Source of the DNA: Marthasterias glacialis
Lineage: Eukaryota; Echinodermata; Asteroidea; Forcipulatida; Asteriidae
DNA: 64,000 bases
Reading direction: 5' to 3'
NCBI GenBank assembly: GCA_911728455.2
Contig: CAJVRT020000005.1
Coordinates: forward strand, 62,001-126,000
Numbering within the stretch: the first letter of the stretch is position 1; every line of letters starts with the position of its first letter. Shown here one piece after another: positions 11,701 to 25,915 of the stretch. The notes under the pieces are model-generated. The model did no database searches, was not told where the DNA came from, and saw only the letters and a list, made by a program, of their open reading frames with translations. The position numbers and the translations under genes are program-made.

Positions 11701-14700
11701 CTCACAGGGAGCTACCTGTGAGCACCGGCACTTTTGGTCAAAAAATTTTTATGCGATTTTATGATGGAAATCGATAGAGTAGATATCACTGAAGAGGGTT
11801 TGTGTGCGGGGAAGGGGTCAATTCGCAATATTTGGGCAAATGGCAAAATTTAGGTCAACTCTGACGTCATCAAGATGACCGAAAAAGCTCGCTAGCTCCC
11901 GAAATACCGCGAGTTGGGAGCTTTAGTTTGTTGGACACGTCTCGGAAGAGCCGCCCGCATCCACTGATTCCATGAAAAGCACTTTTGAAAGAGGGTCAAA
12001 AATTAAAATTTCTCACAGGGAGCTCCCTGTGAGCACCGGCACTTTTGGTCAAAAAGTTTTTATGCGATTTTATGATGGAAATCGATAGAGTAGATATCAC
12101 TGAAGAGGGTTTGTGTGCGGGGAAGGGGTCAATTCGCAATATTTGGGCAAATGGCAAAATTTAGGTCAACTCTGACGTCATCAAGATGGCCGAAAAAGCT
12201 CGCTAGCTCCCGAAATACCGCGAGTTGGGAGCTCTAGTTTGTTGGCCACGTCTCGGAAGAGCCGCCCGCATCCACTGATTCCATGAAAAGCACTTTTGAA
12301 AGAGGGTCAAAAATTAAAATTTCTCACAGGGAGCTCCCTGTGAGCACCGGCACTTTTGGTCCAAAAATTTTTATGCGATTTTATGATGGAAATCGATAGA
12401 GTAGATATCACTGAAGAGGGTTTGTGTGCGGGGAAGGGGTCAATTCGCAATATTTGGGCAAATGGCAAAATTTAGGTCAACTCTGACGTCATCAAGATGG
12501 CCGAAAAAGCTCGCTAGCTCCCGAAATACCGCGAGTTGGGAGCTCTAGTTTGTTGGACACGTCTCGGAAGAGCCGCCCGCATCCACTGATTGCATGAAAA
12601 GCACTTTTGAAAGAGGGTCAAAAATTAAAATTTCTCACAGGGAGCTCCCTGTGAGCACCGGCACTTTTGGTCCAAAAATTTTTATGCGATTTTATGATGG
12701 AAATCGATAGAGTATATATCACTGAAGAGGGTTTGTGTGCGGGGAAGGGGTCAATTCGCAATATTTGGGCAAATGGCAAAATTTAGGTCAACTCTGACGT
12801 CATCAAGATGGCCGAAAAAGCTCGCTAGCTCCCGAAATACCGCGAGTTGGGAGCTCTAGTTTGTTGGACACGTCTCGGAAGAGCCGCCCGCATCCACTGA
12901 TTCCATGAAAAGCACTTTTGAAAGAGGGTCAAAAATTAAAATTTCTCCTAGGGAGCTCCCTGTGAGCACCGGCACTTTTGGTCCAAAAATTTTTATGCGA
13001 TTTTATGATGGAAATCGATAGAGTAGATATCACTGAAGAGGGTTTGTGTGCGGGGAAGGGGTCAATTCGCAATATTTGGGCAAATGGCAAAATTTAGGTC
13101 AACTCTGACGTCATCAAGATGGCCGAAAAAGCTCGCTAGCTCCCGAAATACCGCGAGTTGGGAGCTCTAGTTTGTTGGACACGTCTCGGAAGAGCCGCCC
13201 GCATCCACTGATTCCATGAAAAGCACTTTTGAAAGAGGGTCAAAAATTAAAATTTCTCACAGGGAGCTCCCTGTGAGCACCGGCACTTTTGGTCCAAAAA
13301 TTTTTATGCGATTTTATGATGGAAATCGATAGAGTAGATATCACTGAAGAGGGTTTGTGTGCGGGGAAGGGGTCAATTCGCAATATTTGGGCAAATGGCA
13401 AAATTTAGGTCAACTCTGACGTCATCAAGATGGCCGAAAAAGCTCGCTAGCTCCCGAAATACCGCGAGTTGGGAGCTTTAGTTTGTTGGACACGTCTCGG
13501 AAGAGCCGCCCGCATCCACTGAATCCATGAAAAGCACTTTTGAAAGAGGGTCAAAAATTAAAATTTCTCACAGGGAGCTCCCTGTGAGCACCGGCACTTT
13601 TGGTCCAAAAATTTTTATGCGATTTTATGATGGAAATCGATAGAGTAGATATCACTGAAGAGGGTTTGTGTGCGGGGAAGGGGTCAATTCGCAATATTTG
13701 GGCAAATGGCAAAATTTAGGTCAACTCTGACGTCATCAAGATGGCCGAAAAAGCTCGCTAGCTCCCGAAATACCGCGAGTTGGGAGCTCTAGTTTGTTGG
13801 ACACGTCTCGGAAGAGCCGCCCGCATCCACTGATTCCATGAAAAGCACTTTTGAAAGAGGGTCAAAAATTAAAATTTCTCACAGGGAGCTCCCTGTGAGC
13901 ACCGGCACTTTTGGTCCAAAAATTTTTATGCGATTTTATGATGGAAATCGATAGAGTAGATATCACTGAAGAGGGTTTGTGTGCGGGGAAGGGGTCAATT
14001 CGCAATATTTGGGCAAATGGCAAAATTTAGGTCAACTCTGACGTCATCAAGATGGCCGAAAAAGCTCGCTAGCTCCCGAAATACCGCGAGTTGGGAGCTT
14101 TAGTTTGTTGGACACGTCTCGGAAGAGCCGCCCGCATCCACTGAATCCATGAAAAGCACTTTTGAAAGAGGGTCAAAAATTAAAATTTCTCACAGGGAGC
14201 TCCCTGTGAGCACCGGCACTTTTGGTCCAAAAATTTTTATGCGATTTTATGATGGAAATCGATAGAGTAGATATCACTGAAGAGGGTTTGTGTGCGGGGA
14301 AGGGGTCAATTCGCAATATTTGGGCAAATGGCAAAATTTAGGTCAACTCTGACGTCATCAAGATGGCCGAAAAAGCTCGCTAGCTCCCGAAATACCGCGA
14401 GTTGGGAGCTCTAGTTTGTTGGACACGTCTCGGAAGAGCCGCCCGCATCCACTGATTCCATGAAAAGCACTTTTGAAAGAGGGTCAAAAATTAAAATTTC
14501 TCACAGGGAGCTCCCTGTGAGCACCGGCACTTTTGGTCAAAAAATTTTTATGCGATTTTATGATGGAAATCGATAGAGTATATATCACTGAAGAGGGTTT
14601 GTGTGCGGGGAAGGGGTCAATTCGCAATATTTGGGCAAATGGCAAAATTTAGGTCAACTCTGACGTCACCAAGATGGCCGAAAAAGCTCGCTAGCTCCCG

Positions 14701-15049
14701 AAATACCGCGAGTTGGGAGCTCTAGTTTGTTGGACACGTCTTGGAAGAGCCGCCCGCATCCACTGATTCCATGAAAAGCACTTTTGAAAGAGGGTCAAAA
14801 ATTAAAATTTCTCCTAGGGAGCTCCCTGTGAGCACCGGCACTTTTGGTCAAAAAATTTTTATGCGATTTTATGATGGAAATCGATAGAGTAGATATCACT
14901 GAAGAGGGTTTGTGTGCGGGGAAGGGGTCAATTCGCAATATTTGGGCAAATGGCAAAATTTAGGTCAACTCTGACGTCATCAAGATGGCCGAAAAAGCTC
15001 GCTAGCTCCCGAAATACCGCGAGTTGGGAGCTCTAGTTTGTTGACACGT

Positions 15050-17900
15050 CTCGGAAGAGCCGCCTGAATCCAATGATTCCATGAAAAGCACTTTTGAAAC
15101 AGGGTCAAAAATTAAAATTTCTCCTAGGGAGCTTCCTGTGAGCACCGGCACTTTTGGTCAAAAATTTTTTATGCGATTTTATGATGGAAATCGATAGAGT
15201 AGATATCACTGAAGAGGGTTTGTGTGCGGGGAAGGGGTCAATTCGCAATATTTGGGCAAATGGCAATATTTAGGTCAACTCTGACGTCATCAAGATGGCC
15301 GAAAAAGCTCGCTAGCTCCCGAAATACCGCGAGTTGGGAGCTCTAGTTTGTTGGACACGTCTCGGAAGAGCCGCCCGCATCCACTGATTCCATGAAAAGC
15401 ACTTTTGAAAGAGGGTCAAAAATTAAAAATTTCTCACAGGGAGCCCCTGTGAGCACCGGCACTTTTGGTCAAAAGATTTTTATGCGATTTTATGATGGAA
15501 ATCGATAGAGTAGATATCACTGAAGAGGGTTTGTGTGCGGGGAAGGGGTCAATTCGCAATATTTGGGCAAATAGCAAAATTTAGGTCAACTCTGACGTCA
15601 TCAAGATGGCCGAAAAAGCTCGCTAGCTCCCGAAATACCGCGAGTTGGGAGCTCTAGTTTGTTGGACACGTCTCGGAAGAGCCGCCCGCATCCACTGATT
15701 CCATGAAAAGCACTTTTGAAAGAGGGTCAAAAATTAAAATTTCTCACAGGGAGCTCCCTGTGAGCACCGGCACTTTTGGTCAAAAATTTTTTATGCGATT
15801 TTATGATGGAAATCGATAGAGTAGATATCACTGAAGAGGGTTTGTGTGCGGGGAAGGGGTCAATTCGCAATATTTGGGCAAATGGCAAAATTTAGGTCAA
15901 CTCTGACGTCATCAAGATGACCGAAAAAGCTCGCTAGCTCCCGAGATACCGCGAGTTGGGAGCTCTAGTTTGTTGGACACGTCTCGGAAGAGCCGCCCGC
16001 ATCCACTGATTCCATGAAAAGCACTTTTGAAAGAGGGTCAAAAATTAAAATTTCTCACAGGGAGCTCCCTGTGAGCACCGGCACTTTTGGTCAAAAAGTT
16101 TTTATGCGATTTTATGATGGAAATCGATAGAGTAGATATCACTGAAGAGGGTTTGTGTGCGGGGAAGGGGTCAATTCGCAATATTTGGGCAAATGGCAAA
16201 ATTTAGGTCAACTCTGACGTCATCAAGATGGCCGAAAAAGCTCGCTAGCTCTCGAAATACCGCGAGTTGGGAGCTCTAGTTTGTTGGACACGTCTCGGAA
16301 GAGCCGCCCGCATCCACTGATTCCATGAAAAGCACTTTTGAAAGAGGGTCAAAAATTAAAATTTCTCACAGGTGTCTGTGAGCACCGGCACTTTTGGTCA
16401 AAAAATTCTTATGCGATTTTATGATGGAAATCGATAGAGTAGATATCACTGAAGAGGGTTTGTGTGCGGGGAAGGGGTCAATTCGCAATATTTGGGCAAA
16501 TGGCAAAATTTAGGTCAACTCTGACGTCATCAAGATGGCCGAAAAAGCTCGCTAGCTCCCGAAATACCGCGAGTTGGGAGCTCTAGTTTGTTGGACACGT
16601 CTCGGAAGAGCCGCCTGAATCCACTGATTCCATGAAAAGCACTTTTGAAACAGGGTCAAAAATTAAAATTTCTCACAGGGAGCTCCCTGTGAGCACCGGC
16701 ACTTTTGGTCAAAAATTTTTTATGCGATTTTATGATGGAAATCGATAGAGTAGATATCACTGAAGAGGGTTTGTGTGCGGGGAAGGGTCAATTCGCAATA
16801 TTTGGGCAAATGGCAATATTTAGGTCAACTCTGACGTCATCAAGATGGCCGAAAAAGCTCGCTAGCTCCCGAAATACCGCGAGTTGGGAGCTCAAGTTTG
16901 TTGGACACGTCTCGGAAGAGCCGCCCGCATCCACTGATTCCATGAAAAGCACTTTTGAAAGAGGGTCAAAAATTAAAAATTTCTCACAGGGAGCCCCTGT
17001 GAGCACCGGCACTTTTGGTCAAAAAATGTTTATGCGATTTTATGATGGAAATCGATAGAGTAGATATCACTGAAGAGGGTTTGTGTGCGGGGAAGGGGTC
17101 AATTCGCAATATTTGGGCAAATGGCAAAATTTAGGTCAACTCTGACGTCATCAAGATGGCCGAAAAAGCTCGCTAGCTCCCGAAATACCGCGAGTTGGGA
17201 GCTCTAGTTTGTTGGACACGTCTCGGAAGAGCCGCCCGCATCCACTGATTCCATGAAAAGCACTTTTGAAAGAGGGTCAAAAATTAAAATTTCTCACAGG
17301 GAGCTCCCTGTGAGCACCGGCACTTTTGGTCAAAAATTTTTTATGCGATTTTATGATGGAAATCGATAGAGTAGATATCACTGAAGAGGGTTTGTGTGCG
17401 GGGAAGGGGTCAATTCGCAATATTTGGGCAAATGGCAAAATTTAGGTCAACTCTGACGTCATCAAGATGACCGAAAAAGCTCGCTAGCTCCCGAAATACC
17501 GCGAGTTGGGAGCTTTAGTTTGTTGGACACGTCTCGGAAGAGCCGCCCGCATCCACTGATTCCATGAAAAGCACTTTTGAAAGAGGGTCAAAAATTAAAA
17601 TTTCTCACAGGGAGCTCCCTGTGAGCACCGGCACTTTTGGTCAAAAAGTTTTTATGCGATTTTATGATGGAAATCGATAGAGTAGATATCACTGAAGAGG
17701 GTTTGTGTGCGGGGAAGGGGTCAATTCGCAATATTTGGGCAAATGGCAAAATTTAGGTCAACTCTGACGTCATCAAGATGGCCGAAAAAGCTCGCTAGCT
17801 CTCGAAATACCGCGAGTTGGGAGCTCTAGTTTGTTGGACACGTCTCGGAAGAGCCGCCCGCATCCACTGATTCCATGAAAAGCACTTTTGAAAGAGGGTC
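15050..17900 (+). repeat. Five-monomer block duplicated in tandem (offset about 1,551 bp)
   Basis: Private variants at 15.05-16.3 kb recur about 1,551 bp later. They include CGCCTGAATCCA with GAAACAGGG (15,061 and 16,612), TTAAAAATTTCTC with GGGAGCCCC (about 15,440 and 16,990), GCAATATTTAGG (about 15,262 and 16,813) and AGCTCTCGAAATACC (about 16,248 and 17,799). The offset is five units minus a few bases lost in small indels. Confidence 0.8.
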
Positions 17901-20345
17901 AAAAATTAAAATTTCTCACAGGGAGCTCCCTGTGAGCACCGGCACTTTTGGTCCAAAAATTTTTATGCGATTTTATGATGGAAATCGATAGAGTAGATAT
18001 CACTGAAGAGGGTTTGTGTGCGGGGAAGGGGTCAATTCGCAATATTTGGGCAAATGGCAAAATTTAGGTCAACTCTGACGTCATCAAGATGGCCGAAAAA
18101 GCTCGCTAGCTCCCGAAATACCGCGAGTTGGGAGCTCTAGTTTGTTGGACACGTCTCGGAAGAGCCGCCCGCATCCACTGATTGCATGAAAAGCACTTTT
18201 GAAAGAGGGTCAAAAATTAAAATTTCTCACAGGGAGCTCCCTGTGAGCACCGGCACTTTTGGTCCAAAAATTTTTATGCGATTTTATGATGGAAATCGAT
18301 AGAGTATATATCACTGAAGAGGGTTTGTGTGCGGGGAAGGGGTCAATTCGCAATATTTGGGCAAATGGCAAAATTTAGGTCAACTCTGACGTCATCAAGA
18401 TGGCCGAAAAAGCTCGCTAGCTCCCGAAATACCGCGAGTTGGGAGCTCTAGTTTGTTGGACACGTCTCGGAAGAGCCGCCCGCATCCACTGATTCCATGA
18501 AAAGCACTTTTGAAAGAGGGTCAAAAATTAAAATTTCTCCTAGGGAGCTCCCTGTGAGCACCGGCACTTTTGGTCCAAAAATTTTTATGCGATTTTATGA
18601 TGGAAATCGATAGAGTAGATATCACTGAAGAGGGTTTGTGTGCGGGGAAGGGGTCAATTCGCAATATTTGGGCAAATGGCAAAATTTAGGTCAACTCTGA
18701 CGTCATCAAGATGGCCGAAAAAGCTCGCTAGCTCCCGAAATACCGCGAGTTGGGAGCTCTAGTTTGTTGGACACGTCTCGGAAGAGCCGCCCGCATCCAC
18801 TGATTCCATGAAAAGCACTTTTGAAAGAGGGTCAAAAATTAAAATTTCTCACAGGGAGCTCCCTGTGAGCACCGGCACTTTTGGTCCAAAACTTTTTATG
18901 CGATTTTATGATGGAAATCGATAGAGTAGATATCACTGAAGAGGGTTTGTGAGCGGGGAAGGGGTCAATTCGCAATATTTGGGCAAATGGCAAAATTTAG
19001 GTCAACTCTGACGTCATCAAGATGGCCGAAAAAGCTCGCTAGCTCCCGAAATACCGCGAGTTGGGAGCTTTAGTTTGTTGGACACGTCTCGGAAGAGCCG
19101 CCCGCATCCACTGAATCCATGAAAAGCACTTTTGAAAGAGGGTCAAAAATTAAAATTTCTCACAGGGAGCTCCCTGTGAGCACCGGCACTTTTGGTCCAA
19201 AAATTTTTATGCGATTTTATGATGGAAATCGATAGAGTAGATATCACTGAAGAGGGTTTGTGTGCGGGGAAGGGGTCAATTCGCAATATTTGGGCAAATG
19301 GCAAAATTTAGGTCAACTCTGACGTCATCAAGATGGCCGAAAAAGCTCGCTAGCTCCCGAAATACCGCGAGTTGGGAGCTCTAGTTTGTTGGACACGTCT
19401 CGGAAGAGCCGCCCGCATCCACTGATTCCAAGAAAAGCACTTTTGAAAGAGGGTCAAAAATTAAAATTTCTCACAGGGAGCTCCCTGTGAGCACCGGCAC
19501 TTTTGGTCCAAAAATTTTTATGCGATTTTATGATGGAAATCGATAGAGTAGATATCACTGAAGAGGGTTTGTGTGCGGGGAAGGGGTCAATTCGCAATAT
19601 TTGGGCAAATGGCAAAATTTAGGTCAACTCTGACGTCATCAAGATGGCCGAAAAAGCTCGCTAGCTCCCGAAATACCGCGAGTTGGGAGCTTTAGTTTGT
19701 TGGACACGTCTCGGAAGAGCCGCCCGCATCCACTGAATCCATGAAAAGCACTTTTGAAAGAGGGTCAAAAATTAAAATTTCTCACAGGGAGCTCCCTGTG
19801 AGCACCGGCACTTTTGGTCCAAAAATTTTTATGCGATTTTATGATGGAAATCGATAGAGTAGATATCACTGAAGAGGGTTTGTGTGCGGGGAAGGGGTCA
19901 ATTCGCAATATTTGGGCAAATGGCAAAATTTAGGTCAACTCTGACGTCATCAAGATGGCCGAAAAAGCTCGCTAGCTCCCGAAATACCGCGAGTTGGGAG
20001 CTCTAGTTTGTTGGACACGTCTCGGAAGAGCCGCCCGCATCCACTGATTGCATGAAAAGCACTTTTGAAAGAGGGTCAAAAATTAAAATTTCTCACAGGG
20101 AGCTCCCTGTGAGCACCGGCACTTTTGGTCAAAAAATTTTTATGCGATTTTATGATGGAAATCGATAGAGTATATATCACTGAAGAGGGTTTGTGTGCGG
20201 GGAAGGGGTCAATTCGCAATATTTGGGCAAATGGCAAATTTTAGGTCAACTCTGACGTCATCAAGATGGCCGAAAAAGCTCGCTAGCTCCCGAAATACCG
20301 CGAGTTGGGAGCTCTAGTTTGTTGGACACGTCTTGGAAGAGCCGC
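17850..20345 (+). repeat. Eighteen-monomer-offset duplicate of 12,258-14,753
   Basis: Variant marks keep one fixed spacing of 5,592 bp over about 2.5 kb: TGATTGCATG (12,591 and 18,183), GAGTATATATCAC (about 12,712 and 18,304), TCTCCTAGGG (about 12,946 and 18,538), GAGCTTTAG (13,475 and 19,067; 14,098 and 19,690) and CACGTCTTGG (14,740 and 20,332). Not every difference is shared, so the copies have diverged slightly since duplication. Confidence 0.8.
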
Positions 20346-23300
20346 CCGCATCCACTGAATCCATGAAAAGCACTTTTGAAAGAGGGTCAAAAATTAAAAT
20401 TTCTCACAGGGAGCTCCCTGTGAGCACCGTCACTTTTGGTCAAAAATTTTTTATGCGATTTTAGGATGGAAATCGATAGAGTAGATATCACTGAAGAGGG
20501 TTTTTGTGCGGGGAAGGGGGTCAATTCGCAATATTTTGGGCAAATGGCAAAATTTAGGTCAACTCAGACGTCATCAAGATGGCCGAAAAAGCTCGCTAGC
20601 TCCCGAAATACCGCGAGTTGGGAGCTCTAGTTTGTTGGACACGTCTCGGAAGAGCCGCCCGCATCCACTGATTCCATGAAAAGCACTTTTGAAAGAGGGT
20701 CAAAAATTAAAATTTCTCACAGGGAGCTCCCTGTGAGCACCGGCACTTTTGGTCCAAAAATTTTTATGCGATTTTATGATGGAAATCGATAGAGTAGATA
20801 TCACTGAAGAGGGTTTGTGTGCGGGGAAGGGGTCAATTCGCAATATTTGGGCAAATGGCAAAATTTAGGTCAACTCTGACGTCATCAAGATGGCCGAAAA
20901 AGCTCGCTAGCTCCCGAAATACCGCGAGTTGGGAGCTCTAGTTTGTTGGACACGTCTCGGAAGAGCCGCCCGCATCCACTGATTCCATGAAAAGCACTTT
21001 TGAAAGAGGGTCAACAATTAAAATTTATCACAGGATGCTCCCTGTCAGCACCGGCACTTTTGGTCAAAAATTTTTTATGCGATTTTATGATGGAAATCGA
21101 TAGAGTAGATATCACTGAAGAGGGTTTGTGTGCGGGGAAGGGGTCAATTCGCAATATTTGGGCAAATGGCAAAATTTAGGTCAACTCTGACGTCATCAAG
21201 ATGGCCGAAAAAGCTCGCTAGCTCCCGAAATACCGCGAGTTGGGAGCTCTAGTTTGTTGGACACGTCTCGGAAGAGCCGCCCGCATCCACTGATGCCATA
21301 AAAAGCAATTTTGAAAGAGGGTCAAAAATTAAAATTTCTCACAGGGAGCTCCCTGTGATCACCGGCACTTTTGGTCAAAAAATTTTTATGCGATTTTATG
21401 ATGGAAATCGATAGAGTAGATATCACTGAAGAGGGTTTGTGTGCGGGGAAGGGGTCAATTCGCAATATTTGGGCAAATGGCAAAATTTAGGTCAACTCTG
21501 ACGTCATCAAGATGACCGAAAAAGCTCGCTAGCTCCCGAAATACCGCGAGTTGGGAGCTCTAGTTTGTTGGACACGTCTCGGAAGAGCCGCCCGCATCCA
21601 CTGATTCCATGAAAAGCACTTTTGAAAGAGGGTCAAAAATTAAAATTTCTCACAGGGAGCTCCCTGTGAGCACCGGCACTTTTGGTCCAAAAATTTTTAT
21701 GCGATTTTATGATGGAAATCGATAGAGTAGATATCACTGAAGAGGGTTTGTGTGCGGGGAAGGGGTCAATTCGCAATATTTGGGCAAATGGCAAAATTTA
21801 GGTCAACTCTGACGTCATCAAGATGGCCGAAAAAGCTCGCTAGCTCCCGAAATACCGCGAGTTGGGAGCTCTAGTTTGTTGGACACGTCTCGGAAGAGCC
21901 GCCCGCATCCACTGATTCCATGAAAAGCACTTTTGAAAGAGGGTCAAAAATTAAAATTTCTCACAGGGAGCTCCCTGTGAGCACCGGCACTTTTGGTCAA
22001 AAAATTTTTATGCGATTTTATGATGGAAATCGATAGAGTAGATATCACTGAAGAGGGTTTGTGTGCGGGGAAGGGGTCAATTCGCAATATTTGGGCAAAT
22101 GGCAAAATTTAGGTCAACTCTGACGTCATCAAGATGACCAAAAAAGCTCGCTAGCTCCCGAAATACCGCGAGTTGGGAGCTCTAGTTTGTTGGACACGTC
22201 TCGGAAGAGCCGCCCGCATCCACTGATTCCATGAAAAGCACTTTTGAAAGAGGGTCAAAAATTAAAATTTCTCACAGGGAGCTCCCTGTGAGCACCGGCA
22301 CTTTTGGTCCAAAAATTTTTATGCGATTTTATGATGGAAATCGATAGAGTAGATATCACTGAAGAGGGTTTGTGTGCGGGGAAGGGGTCAATTCGCAATA
22401 TTTGGGCAAATGGCAAAATTTAGGTCAACTCTGACGTCATCAAGATGGCCGAAAAAGCTCGCTAGCTCCCGAAATACCGCGAGTTGGGAGCTTTAGTTTG
22501 TTGGACACGTCTCGGAAGAGCCGCCCGCATCCACTGAATCCATGAAAAGCACTTTTGAAAGAGGGTCAAAAATTAAAATTTCTCACAGGGAGCTCCCTGT
22601 GAGCACCGGCACTTTTGGTCAAAAATTTTTTATGCGATCTTATGATGGAAATCGATAGAGTAGATATCACTGAAGAGGGTTTGTGTGCGGGGAAGGGGTC
22701 AATTCGCAATATTTTGGGCAAATGGCAAAATTTAGGTCAACTCAGACGTCATCAAGATGGCCGAAAAAGCTCGCAAGCTCCCGAAATACCGCGAGTTGGG
22801 AGCTCTAGTTTGTTGGACACGTCTCGGAAGAGCCGCCCACATCCACTGATTCCATGAAAAGCACTTTTGAAAGAGGGTCAAAAATTAAAATTTCTCACAG
22901 GGAGCTCCCTGTGAGCACCGACACTTTTGGTCAAAAATTTTTTATGCGATTTTATGATGGAAATCGATAGAGTAGATATCACTGAAGAGGGTTTGTGTGC
23001 GGGGAAGGGGTCAATTCGCAATATTTGGGCAAATGGCAAAATTTAGGTCAACTCTGACGTCATCAAGATGGCCGAAAAAGCTCGCTAGCTCCCGAAATAC
23101 CGCGAGTTGGGAGCTCTAGTTTGTTGGACACGTCTCGGAAGAGCCGCCCGCATCCACTGATTCCATGAAAAGCACTTTTGAAAGAGGGTCAAAAATTAAA
23201 ATTTCTCACAGGGAGCTCCCTGTCAGCACCGGCACTTTTGGTCCAAAAATTTTTATGCGATTTTATGATGGAAATCGATAGAGTAGATATCACTGAAGAG

Positions 23301-24086
23301 GGTTTGTGTGCGGGGAAGGGGTCGATTCGCAATATTTTGGGCAAAGGGCAAAATTTAGGTCAACTCAGACGTCATCAAGATGGCCGAAAAAGCTCGCTAG
23401 CTCCCGAAATACCGCGAGTTGGGAGCTCTAGTTTGTTGGACACGTCTCAGAAGAGCCGCCCACATCCACTGATTCCATGAAAAGCACTTTTGAAAGAGGG
23501 TCAAAAATTAAAATTTCTCACAGGGAGCTCCCTGTGAGCACCGACACTTTTGGTCAAAAAATTTTTATGCGATTTTATGATGGAAATCGATAGAGTAGAT
23601 ATCACTGAAGAGGGTTTGTGTGCGGGGAAGGGGTCAATTCGCAATATTTGGGCAAATGGCAAAATTTAGGTCAACTCTGACGTCATCAAGATGGCCGAAA
23701 AAGCTCGCTAGCTCCCGAAATACCGCGAGTTGGGAGCTTTAGTTTGTTGGACACGTCTCGGAAGAGCCGCCCGCATCCACTGATTCCATGAAAAGCACTT
23801 TTGAAAGAGGGTCAAAAATTAAAATTTCTCACAGGGAGCTCCCTGTGAGCACCGGCACTTTTGGTCCAAAAATTTTTATGCGATTTTATGATGGAAATCG
23901 ATAGAGTAGATATCACTGAAGAGGGTTTGTGTGCGGGGAAGGGGTCAATTCGCAATATTTGGGCAAATGGCAAAATTTAGGTCAACTCTGACGTCATCAA
24001 GATGGCCGAAAAAGCTCGCTAGCTCCCGAAATACCGCGAGTTGGGAGCTCTAGTTTGTTGGACACGTCTCGGAAGAGCCGCCCGCA

Positions 24087-25915
24087 TCCACTGATTGCAT
24101 GAAAAGCACTTTTGAAAGAGGGTCAAAAATTAAAATTTCTCACAGGGAGCTCCCTGTGAGCACCGGCACTTTTGGTCCAAAAATTTTTATGCGATTTTAT
24201 GATGGAAATCGATAGAGTATATATCACTGAAGAGGGTTTGTGTGCGGGGAAGGGGTCAATTCGCAATATTTGGGCAAATGGCAAAATTTAGGTCAACTCT
24301 GACGTCATCAAGATGGCTGAAAAAGCTCGCAAGCTCCCGAAATACCGCGAGTTGGGAGCTTTAGTTTGTTGGACACGTCTCGGAAGAGCCGCCCGCATCC
24401 ACTGAATCCATGAAAAGCACTTTTGAAAGAGGGTCAAAAATTAAAATTTCTCACAGGGAGCTCCCTGTGAGCACCGTCACTTTTGGTCAAAAATTTTTTA
24501 TGCGATTTTAGGATGGAAATCGATAGAGTAGATATCACTGAAGAGGGTTTTTGTGCGGGGAAGGGGGTCAATTCGCAATATTTTGGGCAAATGGCAAAAT
24601 TTAGGTCAACTCAGACGTCATCAAGATGGCCGAAAAAGCTCGCTAGCTCCCGAAATACCGCGAGTTGGGAGCTCTAGTTTGTTGGACACGTCTCGGAAGA
24701 GCCGCCCGCATCCACTGATTCCATGAAAAGCACTTTTGAAAGAGGGTCAAAAATTAAAATTTCTCACAGGGAGCTCCCTGTGAGCACCGGCACTTTTGGT
24801 CCAAAAATTTTTATGCGATTTTATGATGGAAATCGATAGAGTAGATATCACTGAAGAGGGTTTGTGTGCGGGGAAGGGGTCAATTCGCAATATTTGGGCA
24901 AATGGCAAAATTTAGGTCAACTCTGACGTCATCAAGATGGCCGAAAAAGCTCGCTAGCTCCCGAAATACCGCGAGTTGGGAGCTCTAGTTTGTTGGACAC
25001 GTCTCGGAAGAGCCGCCCGCATCCACTGATTCCATGAAAAGCACTTTTGAAAGAGGGTCAACAATTAAAATTTATCACAGGATGCTCCCTGTCAGCACCG
25101 GCACTTTTGGTCAAAAATTTTTTATGCGATTTTATGATGGAAATCGATAGAGTAGATATCACTGAAGAGGGTTTGTGTGCGGGGAAGGGGTCAATTCGCA
25201 ATATTTGGGCAAATGGCAAAATTTAGGTCAACTCTGACGTCATCAAGATGGCCGAAAAAGCTCGCTAGCTCCCGAAATACCGCGAGTTGGGAGCTCTAGT
25301 TTGTTGGACACGTCTCGGAAGAGCCGCCCGCATCCACTGATGCCATAAAAAGCAATTTTGAAAGAGGGTCAAAAATTAAAATTTCTCACAGGGAGCTCCC
25401 TGTGATCACCGGCACTTTTGGTCAAAAAATTTTTATGCGATTTTATGATGGAAATCGATAGAGTAGATATCACTGAAGAGGGTTTGTGTGCGGGGAAGGG
25501 GTCAATTCGCAATATTTGGGCAAATGGCAAAATTTAGGTCAACTCTGACGTCATCAAGATGACCGAAAAAGCTCGCTAGCTCCCGAAATACCGCGAGTTG
25601 GGAGCTCTAGTTTGTTGGACACGTCTCGGAAGAGCCGCCCGCATCCACTGATTCCATGAAAAGCACTTTTGAAAGAGGGTCAAAAATTAAAATTTCTCAC
25701 AGGGAGCTCCCTGTGAGCACCGGCACTTTTGGTCCAAAAATTTTTATGCGATTTTATGATGGAAATCGATAGAGTAGATATCACTGAAGAGGGTTTGTGT
25801 GCGGGGAAGGGGTCAATTCGCAATATTTGGGCAAATGGCAAAATTTAGGTCAACTCTGACGTCATCAAGATGGCCGAAAAAGCTCGCTAGCTCCCGAAAT
25901 ACCGCGAGTTGGGAG
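24087..25915 (+). repeat. Thirteen-monomer-offset duplicate of 20,040-21,868
   Basis: A constant 4,047-bp spacing links GATTGCATG (20,050 and 24,097), GTATATATCAC (20,171 and 24,218), TTTTAGGATGG with GGGTTTTTGTG (about 20,460 and 24,507), AACAATTAAAATTTATCACAG (about 21,011 and 25,058), TGATGCCATAAAAAGC (21,291 and 25,338) and GATGACCG (about 21,512 and 25,559). A few marks, such as CACGTCTTGG at 20,332, are not shared. A weaker 13-unit offset (4,043 bp) is also seen at the left end between 65 and 4,108 and between 660 and 4,703. Confidence 0.85.
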